This document shows positions 1-5,274 of a DNA stretch of 5,274 bases, piece by piece. Numbering within the stretch: position 1 is the first letter of the stretch; every line of letters begins with the position of its first letter. Origin of the DNA: an uncultured Actinomycetes bacterium (GTDB lineage: Bacteria; Actinomycetota; Actinomycetes; Nanopelagicales; Nanopelagicaceae); assembly GCA_903932705.1 (NCBI GenBank), contig CAIZHC010000125.1, positions 1 through 5,274 on the forward strand, given 5' to 3'. The notes beneath the pieces are model-generated. The model was not told the DNA's origin. It ran no database searches and saw nothing but the letters and a program-made list of their open reading frames with translations. Both the position numbers and the translations under genes were made by a program.

Positions 1-120
1 GAGACCTATGTTCATGAGAAGCCTCTTTCAATCGCGCTTCGTGAGATCAATCAGGGCTTGCTCACCATTGAAAATCTTGAGCCTGTCGCTGAAGCACCTA
101 TCTCAGAAGTATCTGCTTAA
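1..120 (+). CDS. rpoZ: RNA polymerase omega subunit, C-terminal part (5' end outside window)
   Basis: Partial gene: an open frame enters at base 1 and ends at TAA (118-120), giving the last 39 residues. The visible stretch [16 protein letters not shown] is the conserved actinobacterial omega C-terminal segment, in which PLSIALREI is diagnostic. It is followed by a short acidic, alanine-rich tail ending in SEVSA. Omega is the small RNA polymerase subunit that binds beta-prime and helps assembly and stability of the core enzyme. Its position directly before coaBC, with an 11-base gap, matches the usual gmk-rpoZ-coaBC order in Actinomycetota. Promoter, start codon and N-terminal domain lie outside the window. 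Identification rests on this short motif plus the neighbourhood, so it is good but not absolute. Confidence 0.9.
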   Translation, partial: ETYVHEKPLSIALREINQGLLTIENLEPVAEAPISEVSA

Positions 121-131
121 CACTTAGTTAG

Positions 132-1328
132 ATGAACTCTCGCGGGCGGGAAATTGTCCTAGGGGTCACGGGCGGAATATCTGCCTACAAATCGTGTGAC
201 CTCTTGCGCCGTCTGCAAGATCATGGGTTTCTGGTTACCGTTATTCCAACGCGTGCTAGTTTAAATTTCGTTGGAGTGGCCACTTGGGAAGCTCTCTCTG
301 GAAGAGAGATCGCCACCGATTTATGGAACAACGTCCACCAGGTTCCTCATGTTTCAATTGCAAAGAAAGCTGATGCAATCATTATTGCCCCTGCCACTGC
401 AGATATTCTCGCCAAAATGGCTCATGGCATCGCTGATGATCTATTAACAAACACTCTTCTAGCATCAACCGCACCTGTCATTGTGGTTCCTGCGATGCAT
501 ACCGAAATGTGGTTGAACCCAGCGACTGTCTCCAATATTGAAACTCTGCGCAGCCGTGGTGTGGTAATCATTGAACCCGAAACTGGCAAATTGACCAGTG
601 GCGATGTAGGCGTGGGTCGCTACCCTGAAAGTGCAACCATTATTTCCGGATTGCTTGAAACACTAGCGGTCAATTCAGATCTTTTGGGTAAGCACGTACT
701 TATAAGTGCAGGTGGAACCAGGGAAGCTATCGATCCAGTTCGATACATCGGTAATCATTCCTCCGGTAAGCAGGGATATGCACTTGCTCATGCCGCAGTA
801 CTTCGCGGGGCGAGAGTCACCTTAGTTTCTGCAAATTCTCAAGAACCAAATATCGAAGGGATAGAAATTATCCGCGTTCTCTCAACTAGCCAGATGCAAG
901 AGGCGCTAGAGGCTAATTTTGATGAGGCCGATATATTGATCATGGCTGCGGCAGTTGCTGATGTGAGACCCTCCAAGATAAGCGCCGGCAAGATTTCGAA
1001 GAGTGATCTGCTGAAGATTGAACTGATCCCAAATCCAGATATTTTGAAAGCTCTCTCTTCTCGCAAGAAAGATCAAGTTGTGGTTGGTTTTGCGGCACAA
1101 ACTGAAGAGGCTGCAAATGGGGGATTAGACATAGCTGTGAAGAAATTGCGGGAGAAAGGCTTAGATGCCATCTACTTCAATGATGTTTCTGGGGGAGCGA
1201 TCTTTGGGGAAGATGAGACAAGCGGAGTATTAATTACTTCCGATGGAGCAGAAGTGCCCATTTCTAAGGTAAGTAAGGTGACACTTGCCAATAAAATTCT
1301 CGATTTGGCGCTTAATAAGTTAGGTTAA
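132..1328 (+). CDS. coaBC: Bifunctional phosphopantothenoylcysteine decarboxylase / phosphopantothenate-cysteine ligase
   Basis: Catalyses two consecutive cytosolic steps of coenzyme A synthesis: ligation of cysteine to 4'-phosphopantothenate (CoaB) and FMN-dependent decarboxylation to 4'-phosphopantetheine (CoaC). At 398 residues it has the usual full length. The CoaC domain spans roughly residues 1-180: flavin-binding GGISAYK (14-20), the likely catalytic His73 in [16 protein letters not shown] (87-91), and PAMHTEMW (120-127), the actinobacterial form of the PAMN motif. The flap reads [12 protein letters not shown] (152-163), where E. coli Dfp has a cysteine (LACG). The CoaB domain follows from about 187: [11 protein letters not shown] (194-204), NHSSGKQG (208-215), AAVAD (273-277), Lys287 (apparently equivalent to the essential E. 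coli Lys289) and NPDIL (301-305). The start is firm because an in-frame TAG sits directly before the ATG. No clear Shine-Dalgarno is seen, so it is probably co-transcribed with rpoZ. Confidence 0.96.
   Translation: MNSRGREIVLGVTGGISAYKSCDLLRRLQDHGFLVTVIPTRASLNFVGVATWEALSGREIATDLWNNVHQVPHVSIAKKADAIIIAPATADILAKMAHGIADDLLTNTLLASTAPVIVVPAMHTEMWLNPATVSNIETLRSRGVVIIEPETGKLTSGDVGVGRYPESATIISGLLETLAVNSDLLGKHVLISAGGTREAIDPVRYIGNHSSGKQGYALAHAAVLRGARVTLVSANSQEPNIEGIEIIRVLSTSQMQEALEANFDEADILIMAAAVADVRPSKISAGKISKSDLLKIELIPNPDILKALSSRKKDQVVVGFAAQTEEAANGGLDIAVKKLREKGLDAIYFNDVSGGAIFGEDETSGVLITSDGAEVPISKVSKVTLANKILDLALNKLG
1321..1326 (+). promoter_or_regulatory. Candidate -10 element for a leaderless metK transcript
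   Basis: TAGGTT fits the actinobacterial -10 pattern TANNNT and ends exactly six bases before the metK ATG, so transcription would start at or next to the A of the start codon. No Shine-Dalgarno-like purine run precedes metK. No convincing -35 hexamer lies 16-18 bases upstream, which is common for leaderless promoters of this phylum. The hexamer overlaps the last codons of coaBC and could be chance; metK may simply be translated from the upstream transcript. Confidence 0.4.
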
Positions 1329-1332
1329 TCCA

Positions 1333-2526
1333 ATGACTAAGCGACTATTTACTTCCGAGTCTGTCACTGAAGGCCATCCAGACAAGATTGCAGATCAAAT
1401 TTCGGATGCGATTCTAGATTCCCTTCTCAACCAGGATATTAAAAGTCGTGTGGCGGTCGAAACACTCATTACAACTGGTCAGGTCCACGTAGCAGGTGAA
1501 GTAACAACTCGTGGCTATGCCGATGTTATGAATATTGTCAGAGATACTGTGCTTGAAATTGGGTATGACTCATCCGATAAGGGATTTGACGGAAATTCAT
1601 GTGGAGTTTCAATCTCAATCGGACAACAATCAAGTGACATTGCTCAAGGAGTTAACTCAGCCTTTGAAAATAGAGTTTCTTCATCTGATGATCCCTTGGA
1701 TTTACAGGGTGCTGGCGACCAAGGATTGATGTTCGGTTACGCGTGCACTGATACCCCTGAGTTGATGCCTATTCCGATTGCATTGGCACATCAACTTTCG
1801 CAACGTTTAGCGACGGTACGAAAGAGCGGGGAGTTAGCTTATCTACGCCCAGATGGAAAGACTCAAGTAACTATTGAATATGACGGTGATAAGGCGATTG
1901 CGCTAAATACAATCGTTATTTCATCTCAACATGCAGCACACGTGGATCTAGATTCAGTTCTTGCGCCAGATGTTAAGAGATTAGTCATCGATCCAATCTT
2001 GGAGAATCTCTCCCTTGATCATTCCAATGTGCGGGTTCTCATTAATCCAACCGGTCGCTTTGTCACCGGAGGGCCAATGGGAGACGCTGGTTTAACGGGA
2101 CGAAAGATTATTGTGGATACATATGGTGGAATGGCCAGACACGGCGGGGGAGCCTTCTCCGGAAAAGATCCTTCTAAAGTTGACCGTTCCGCTGCATATG
2201 CAATGCGATGGGTCGCTAAGAATGTGGTGGCAGCCGGTTTGGCGACGCGATGCGAAGTGCAGATTGCTTACGCCATTGGAAAAGCTCAACCAGTTGGGTT
2301 ATTCGTTGAATGTTTTGGCACAGAAGTAGTGCCAGTTCTCCAAATAGAGGCCGCTATTGAACAGGTATTTGACCTGCGTCCTGCTGCAATTATTCGCGAC
2401 TTGGAACTCTTGCGACCTATCTATCAAAAGACCGCTAGTTACGGTCATTTTGGCCGTGAGTTACCTGGATTCACGTGGGAGAAGAGTGATCGAAGTGAGC
2501 TCTTGCAGAAGGCAGTTAAGGGCTGA
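1333..2526 (+). CDS. metK: S-adenosylmethionine synthetase (methionine adenosyltransferase)
   Basis: Makes S-adenosylmethionine from methionine and ATP, releasing phosphate and diphosphate; a cytosolic homo-oligomer needing Mg2+ and K+. At 397 residues it has the normal bacterial length. Signatures are all present: TEGHPDK (12-18) with His15 and Asp17 for ATP and metal, [10 protein letters not shown] (98-107) leading into the gating loop, [12 protein letters not shown] (126-137), [13 protein letters not shown] (246-258), and the glycine-rich phosphate loop GGGAFSGKD (271-279) followed by [10 protein letters not shown]. Nothing required appears to be missing. The ATG is four bases after the coaBC stop, and the protein begins [17 protein letters not shown], as expected for the family, so the start is secure. 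No SAM riboswitch can fit in the gap. A possible leaderless -10 element lies just upstream. Most SAM-dependent methylation in the cell would depend on this gene. Confidence 0.98.
   Translation: MTKRLFTSESVTEGHPDKIADQISDAILDSLLNQDIKSRVAVETLITTGQVHVAGEVTTRGYADVMNIVRDTVLEIGYDSSDKGFDGNSCGVSISIGQQSSDIAQGVNSAFENRVSSSDDPLDLQGAGDQGLMFGYACTDTPELMPIPIALAHQLSQRLATVRKSGELAYLRPDGKTQVTIEYDGDKAIALNTIVISSQHAAHVDLDSVLAPDVKRLVIDPILENLSLDHSNVRVLINPTGRFVTGGPMGDAGLTGRKIIVDTYGGMARHGGGAFSGKDPSKVDRSAAYAMRWVAKNVVAAGLATRCEVQIAYAIGKAQPVGLFVECFGTEVVPVLQIEAAIEQVFDLRPAAIIRDLELLRPIYQKTASYGHFGRELPGFTWEKSDRSELLQKAVKG
2518..2522 (+). promoter_or_regulatory. Weak Shine-Dalgarno for priA, inside the metK 3' end
   Basis: AAGGG overlaps the last codons of metK and lies 10 bases before the GTG at 2533. 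It is short and slightly far, but it is the only ribosome-binding-like purine run near this start and supports GTG as the initiation codon. Its position suggests translation of priA coupled to termination of metK. No TANNNT hexamer sits at leaderless distance here, unlike metK and def. Confidence 0.4.
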
Positions 2527-2532
2527 TTATTC

Positions 2533-4416
2533 GTGGCTAATGTAAAGCCACTCAAACTTAAACAGCAAAAGGCTCTTCTTGTAAGGGCCCCGGCGTTGGT
2601 GAATCCCGTCGCCAAAGTGCTTGTTGACCACCAAATTCTGCATCTTGATCAATATTTGGAATATGTGGTTCCTGAAGAACTTTCAAACTCCGCATCAATC
2701 GGAACCTTGGTTGAGGTAGAACTATCGCATCGCCCCACTCAAGGAATCGTTGTTGCAAGATACGAGAAACCTGAATCCGGGGGAGAGTTACGGGCACTTT
2801 CTAAGGTGCTTTCGGATGCGCCTTATCTACCCTCTGAACTCTTGAGTACCATTGAAGAGTCTGCTTCTCTTTATGGAGCTTCTTCATGGGACTTTATCCG
2901 TTCATGTGTACCTCCTTATTCTAAATCTGGTGAGAAGGCAGCCCTTTCGAGAGAAGCACCTTCTTCTCATAATTCAGAACGGAGCACAAATCTGCCGGAA
3001 TCACTCACCCACGTTTTACTCAAATCAGAGCGAATTCTCTTTGCATTGGAACTTCCATCATCTAAGCCATATTGGGAAGTACTTGCCGAAATAATTGAAG
3101 TGAGATCAAAGATTGGTTCAGTTTTAGTTCTACTTCCCAATGAGCGTGAGCTCTCTGTGATTGAATCGGAGTTGCTCGAGAGGTCTTTAACTCCGATATC
3201 TGCGCGTAGCACAAGTGGAAAGAGCGAGAGATACTCAAAATATCTACTCGCAAGATTGCAAGAGAAGTCAATCATTCTGGGAACGAGAAGTTCATCCCTT
3301 ATGCCCTTGCCCACTAATTCGACCATCATTCTGGTTGATGACTGCGATGAATCACATTACGAGCGTAGATCTCCAACATGGAATAGTCGGGAGCTCGTAG
3401 GTTTGCGTGAGAGAGAACATTCTGTTCTCTACGCCAGTTCCTCGATCAGCCTAGAAAACACCGCCCGAATTTCTGCGGGATCTCTCCCGCTCTTTAGGTT
3501 TGCCCAGAATTCAAGATTGCGAGTAACGAGCGCCGAGCCTTCTCACCAAAGACCATATTTTAAATCGATTTCAGAAGCTCTTAGAAGGGGTTCAGTTCTA
3601 ATTAGCATGAGTGGAACTGGTTACATCACCTCTTTCTCATGTCAGAAATGTCGAAATATCGCCCTCTGTGAGTGTGGTGGCAAATTGTTCTTTCCAGGCA
3701 AAGGAAAGAACCCTCAATGTGCCACCTGCACAAGAGATTATTTGGAGTGGAAATGTTCGTGGTGCGGTGAGAGCAAACCGAGAACTCTCTCATCGGGCGT
3801 ACTTCGACGAGCAGATGAGTATGGAAAGGCATTTCCAGGAACATCAATTATCACCTCATCTGCAGAGAATCCATCGCTCAATCTTCCAGAGGGAAACCAC
3901 TTGGTACTTAGTACACCCGGAGTTGAGCCTAGAGGTGAGTATGAAGGAATAGTATTTTTAGATCTGGAAAATCGCTTACTTCGGACGACCTTAAGAGCGA
4001 GTGAAGAGATTCGTTTACATATAATGCGATCGTTAACGATGCTAGCTCCAAACGGTGTTGTTCATTATGACCTTCCACCATCTGACCCATTCTTGCAATC
4101 AATACTTCGTGGAAATGTACTGACGGCCACAACTCGCGAGATGGAGGAGCGCGATGCTGTTCACCTTCCACCACACTTTGGCTCGGTTGTTCTGACCTCT
4201 GATGATTTGTTGGGTGTCCAACGAGTACTGGAAGAATTTTCGGATATCGAGATTATTGGTCCGTTTATGAGAAATAAACGGAGCTCACTTCTCATTAAGG
4301 TGAAAAGTTCTAGGAAGGGTGAATTAATAAAACTGCTTTCTCAGGTCAACAGGGTTCGTAGTTTGCGCAAAGAACCGCTGATTACCTATCAAATTGACCC
4401 CTATTCTTTGAATTGA
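2533..4416 (+). CDS. priA: PriA-like primosomal protein N', helicase motifs degenerate (actinobacterial type)
   Basis: Relative of the replication-restart protein PriA, 627 residues. An N-terminal DNA-binding domain is recognisable at about 16-110 (PVAKVLVDHQILHLDQYLEY, later VEVELSHRPTQGIVVARY). A low-complexity linker follows at about 130-157. The helicase core is eroded: where E. coli has Walker A GVTGSGKT this protein has ELPSSK (173-178), and the DEEH box is VDDCDESHYE (268-277). The zinc region keeps eight cysteines: 370, 373, 379, 381, 396, 399, 408, 411. Downstream come RRADEYGKAFPG (425-436) and STPGVEPRGEYEG (460-472), the degenerate form known from Actinomycetota, instead of an intact ATPase lobe. 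It therefore probably binds forked DNA or partner proteins without unwinding DNA; that role is inference. GTG is chosen because it lies six bases after metK with a weak AAGGG before it, and no in-frame ATG is near. No frameshift is seen. Confidence 0.9.
   Translation: MANVKPLKLKQQKALLVRAPALVNPVAKVLVDHQILHLDQYLEYVVPEELSNSASIGTLVEVELSHRPTQGIVVARYEKPESGGELRALSKVLSDAPYLPSELLSTIEESASLYGASSWDFIRSCVPPYSKSGEKAALSREAPSSHNSERSTNLPESLTHVLLKSERILFALELPSSKPYWEVLAEIIEVRSKIGSVLVLLPNERELSVIESELLERSLTPISARSTSGKSERYSKYLLARLQEKSIILGTRSSSLMPLPTNSTIILVDDCDESHYERRSPTWNSRELVGLREREHSVLYASSSISLENTARISAGSLPLFRFAQNSRLRVTSAEPSHQRPYFKSISEALRRGSVLISMSGTGYITSFSCQKCRNIALCECGGKLFFPGKGKNPQCATCTRDYLEWKCSWCGESKPRTLSSGVLRRADEYGKAFPGTSIITSSAENPSLNLPEGNHLVLSTPGVEPRGEYEGIVFLDLENRLLRTTLRASEEIRLHIMRSLTMLAPNGVVHYDLPPSDPFLQSILRGNVLTATTREMEERDAVHLPPHFGSVVLTSDDLLGVQRVLEEFSDIEIIGPFMRNKRSSLLIKVKSSRKGELIKLLSQVNRVRSLRKEPLITYQIDPYSLN
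3412..3430. repeat. Perfect inverted repeat, 8-base arms, 3-base spacer, inside priA
   Basis: AGAGAACA (3412-3419), spacer TTC, TGTTCTCT (3423-3430). The arms are exact reverse complements and pairing stops at the flanking bases. It lies in the coding sequence for about residues 294-299 of the PriA-like protein. It could be an RNA hairpin or a dimeric protein binding site, but roughly 0.6 such 8-base repeats with a short spacer are expected by chance in a window this size. The existence is certain; a function is not. Confidence 0.35.
3475..3490. repeat. GC-rich 6-base-pair hairpin with four-base loop, inside priA
   Basis: GCGGGA (3475-3480), loop TCTC, TCCCGC (3485-3490). It is short but G/C-rich and followed by TCTTTAGGTTT. 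It is not a convincing intrinsic terminator because there is no T run and it lies mid-gene. It is listed because it sits 45 bases from the 3412-3430 repeat. Function unknown and quite possibly none. Confidence 0.2.
3687..3711. repeat. Perfect inverted repeat, 9-base arms, 7-base spacer, inside priA zinc region
   Basis: GTTCTTTCC (3687-3695), spacer AGGCAAA, GGAAAGAAC (3703-3711). All nine pairs match and pairing ends at the flanks. It falls between the second and third cysteine pairs of the zinc region, coding for about residues 385-393. This is the longest short-range inverted repeat I noticed. Chance expectation for a 9-base repeat with a spacer of up to about ten bases in this window is roughly 0.15 by simple arithmetic, so it is mildly unusual at most. 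Confidence 0.35.
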
Positions 4417-4428
4417 GCAACCCCCTAG

Positions 4429-4434
4429 TAGACT
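4429..4434 (+). promoter_or_regulatory. Candidate -10 element for a leaderless def transcript
   Basis: TAGACT matches TANNNT and ends exactly six bases (TCTCGT) before the def ATG, the spacing expected when transcription starts at the start codon itself. The 24-base priA-def gap has no Shine-Dalgarno-like sequence. A loose -35 candidate, TTGAAT (4408-4413), overlaps the priA end at a short 15-base spacing. This is the longest gap between genes in the window, which fits an internal promoter driving def and fmt. It is inferred from pattern alone. Confidence 0.5.
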
Positions 4435-4440
4435 TCTCGT

Positions 4441-5001
4441 ATGTCTATTCAGCCGATTCGCCTCTTTGGCGATCCCGTTCTGACGACGCCAGCGGCACCC
4501 GTTGAGGTATTCGACAAAGAACTTCGAAAGCTCGTTAAAGACCTAACAGACACCATGAAGGATGCGCCTGGCGCTGGCCTGGCTGCACCCCAAATCGGAG
4601 TTTCATTGCGGGTTTTTGTTTGGGATGTCGATGACGAACTAGGCCACTTAATCAATCCCTCTCTTTCTCTCAGCGAAGAGATGCAGGATGGCCAGGAGGG
4701 ATGTCTCTCATTCCCTGATGTCTATTACGACACTCCTAGAGCCCTACGGGTTGTTGCCCGTGGAATGAATATGCATGGCGAACCCGTGACAATTGAGGGT
4801 TCAGAGTATTTGGCTAGGGCAATTCAGCATGAGACAGATCATCTCGATGGAATTCTCTTTATCGATCGGATGCCGGGAGATTCCCGTAAATCCGCGATGA
4901 GAGAGATTCGTGAGAGCGAATGGTTTGGCTCCGCAATCGCTCATGGTCGAGAGCCGGTTATTAAAGTTTCACCCCATTCAACGCGCGGCTTAGGAATATA
5001 G
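4441..5001 (+). CDS. def: Peptide deformylase
   Basis: Metalloenzyme that removes the formyl group from the N-terminal formylmethionine of new proteins at the ribosome exit, a step needed before methionine aminopeptidase acts. All three family motifs are intact: GAGLAAPQ (44-51), EGCLSFP (86-92) and QHETDHLDG (129-137). Cys88, His130 and His134 are the expected metal ligands and Glu131 the catalytic base. At 186 residues it is within the normal range. A tail of about 25 residues after the core (GSAIAHGREPVIKV and onward) is predicted to be variable. The ATG start fits the family N-terminus IRLFGDPVL. No Shine-Dalgarno is visible; a leaderless promoter is proposed upstream. fmt follows after six bases, so the enzymes that add and remove the formyl group appear to share one transcript. 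No key residue is missing. Confidence 0.98.
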   Translation: MSIQPIRLFGDPVLTTPAAPVEVFDKELRKLVKDLTDTMKDAPGAGLAAPQIGVSLRVFVWDVDDELGHLINPSLSLSEEMQDGQEGCLSFPDVYYDTPRALRVVARGMNMHGEPVTIEGSEYLARAIQHETDHLDGILFIDRMPGDSRKSAMREIRESEWFGSAIAHGREPVIKVSPHSTRGLGI

Positions 5002-5007
5002 GTAACC

Positions 5008-5274
5008 TTGCAAATCTCAGTAGCTTCTTCCTCGCTAATTGCCGTGCCAATCATCGAAGCGATTTTGGCTTCGGAACATACCTTGGCCTCCGTCATCTCA
5101 ACCCCTGATAGCAAATCGGGAAGAGGGCAGGTTGAAACCCCGACGCCGCTTGCGAGTTGGAGTGAAGAGCGTGGATATCTCGTGGCTAAACCATTTGATA
5201 CGCCCTCATTAAACCAACATCTCCTCGCCGCGCAACCACAGTTGATTATCACTGCGTCGTATGGGCGAATGATC
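5008..5274 (+). CDS. fmt: Methionyl-tRNA formyltransferase, N-terminal part (3' end outside window)
   Basis: Partial gene, open to the right edge: 89 residues of a protein normally about 310 long. Fmt transfers a formyl group from 10-formyltetrahydrofolate to initiator Met-tRNA. The frame shows AVPIIEAILASEH (12-24), STPDSKSGRG (31-40) matching the TQPDxxxGRG tRNA-contact loop, a PTPLASWSEERGY region (45-57), and ITASYGRMI (81-89) matching the conserved VVVAYG strand. Two features are unusual. The start is most likely TTG, since no ATG or GTG is in frame between the def stop and the conserved N-terminus. The nearly invariant AGTPxFA stretch reads ASSSLIA (6-12). A weak AGG (5000-5002) overlaps the def stop five bases before TTG. 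Catalytic Asn, His and Asp lie beyond the window. Identity is supported by motif order and by its place after def; activity cannot be judged. Confidence 0.88.
   Translation, partial: MQISVASSSLIAVPIIEAILASEHTLASVISTPDSKSGRGQVETPTPLASWSEERGYLVAKPFDTPSLNQHLLAAQPQLIITASYGRMI

Noticed and set aside
118..131. Leaderless -10 element before coaBC (TAACAC)
   Set aside because: The last base does not fit TANNNT and the distance to the ATG is eight bases, so it is weaker than the metK and def cases; read-through from rpoZ is simpler.
1329..1332. SAM riboswitch upstream of metK
   Set aside because: Only four bases separate coaBC and metK, and the upstream sequence is conserved coding sequence, so there is no room for one.
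2967..3329. 120-residue reading frame on the - strand inside priA
   Set aside because: Serine- and leucine-rich translation without any recognised motif, fully inside the PriA-like coding sequence; a typical antisense shadow.
3475..3501. GC-rich hairpin followed by TCTTTAGGTTT as an intragenic terminator
   Set aside because: The stem is only six pairs, the T tract is interrupted, and it lies in the middle of an intact coding frame.
3611..3952. 113-residue + strand frame overlapping the priA cysteine region
   Set aside because: It is the shifted frame of the same DNA. The priA frame has the ordered eight-cysteine zinc region and continues unbroken to 4416, so this is neither a separate gene nor evidence of a frameshift.
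4417..4440. Possible intrinsic terminator between priA and def
   Set aside because: The gap has a C run but no inverted repeat and no T tract; the -10-like hexamer explains it better.
4941..5252. 103-residue reading frame on the - strand across the def end and the fmt start
   Set aside because: It runs antisense to a + strand frame with clear Fmt motifs, its product has no recognisable family feature, and it overlaps the conserved def 3' end.
1..5274. Defence system, mobile element, biosynthetic cluster or other undescribed system
   Set aside because: Every stretch is accounted for by conserved housekeeping genes in the usual actinobacterial order, with gaps of 24 bases or less and no transposase, integrase, array or long repeat.

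Overview
This window is a compact, one-directional stretch of actinobacterial housekeeping chromosome. All six genes read on the + strand: the 3' end of rpoZ, then complete coaBC, metK, priA and def, and the 5' part of fmt, which runs off the right edge. Gaps between genes are only 4 to 24 bases, and no stretch over 300 bases lacks a gene. I see no RNA gene, insertion sequence, CRISPR array, attachment site or clear intrinsic terminator.

The gene order and several protein details point to Actinomycetota. The priA product is the degenerate type seen in that phylum: no usable Walker A or DEAH-type helicase motif, but a kept cysteine cluster. CoaBC has the PAMHTEMW variant of the PAMN motif. By eye the base composition is in the mid-40s percent GC, low for the phylum, and the spacers are very short. 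That would suit a streamlined lineage such as the freshwater acI group (Nanopelagicales), but the assignment is inference from memory, not a search.

Layout: rpoZ C-terminus (1-120), coaBC (132-1328), metK (1333-2526), priA (2533-4416), def (4441-5001), fmt (5008 to the edge). The genes fall into loose functional groups: an RNA polymerase subunit, cofactor synthesis (coenzyme A, S-adenosylmethionine), replication restart, and the N-formylmethionine cycle. In that cycle Fmt formylates initiator Met-tRNA and Def later removes the formyl group.

Two starts (metK and def) have a TANNNT hexamer exactly six bases before the ATG and no Shine-Dalgarno sequence. That is the layout of actinobacterial leaderless promoters, so the apparent operon may have internal start sites. 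Other points worth a look are a changed N-terminal motif in Fmt (with a TTG start), an altered cysteine spacing in PriA, and a few perfect inverted repeats inside priA. I found no evidence of an undescribed system; this is an ordinary core region with a few small oddities.
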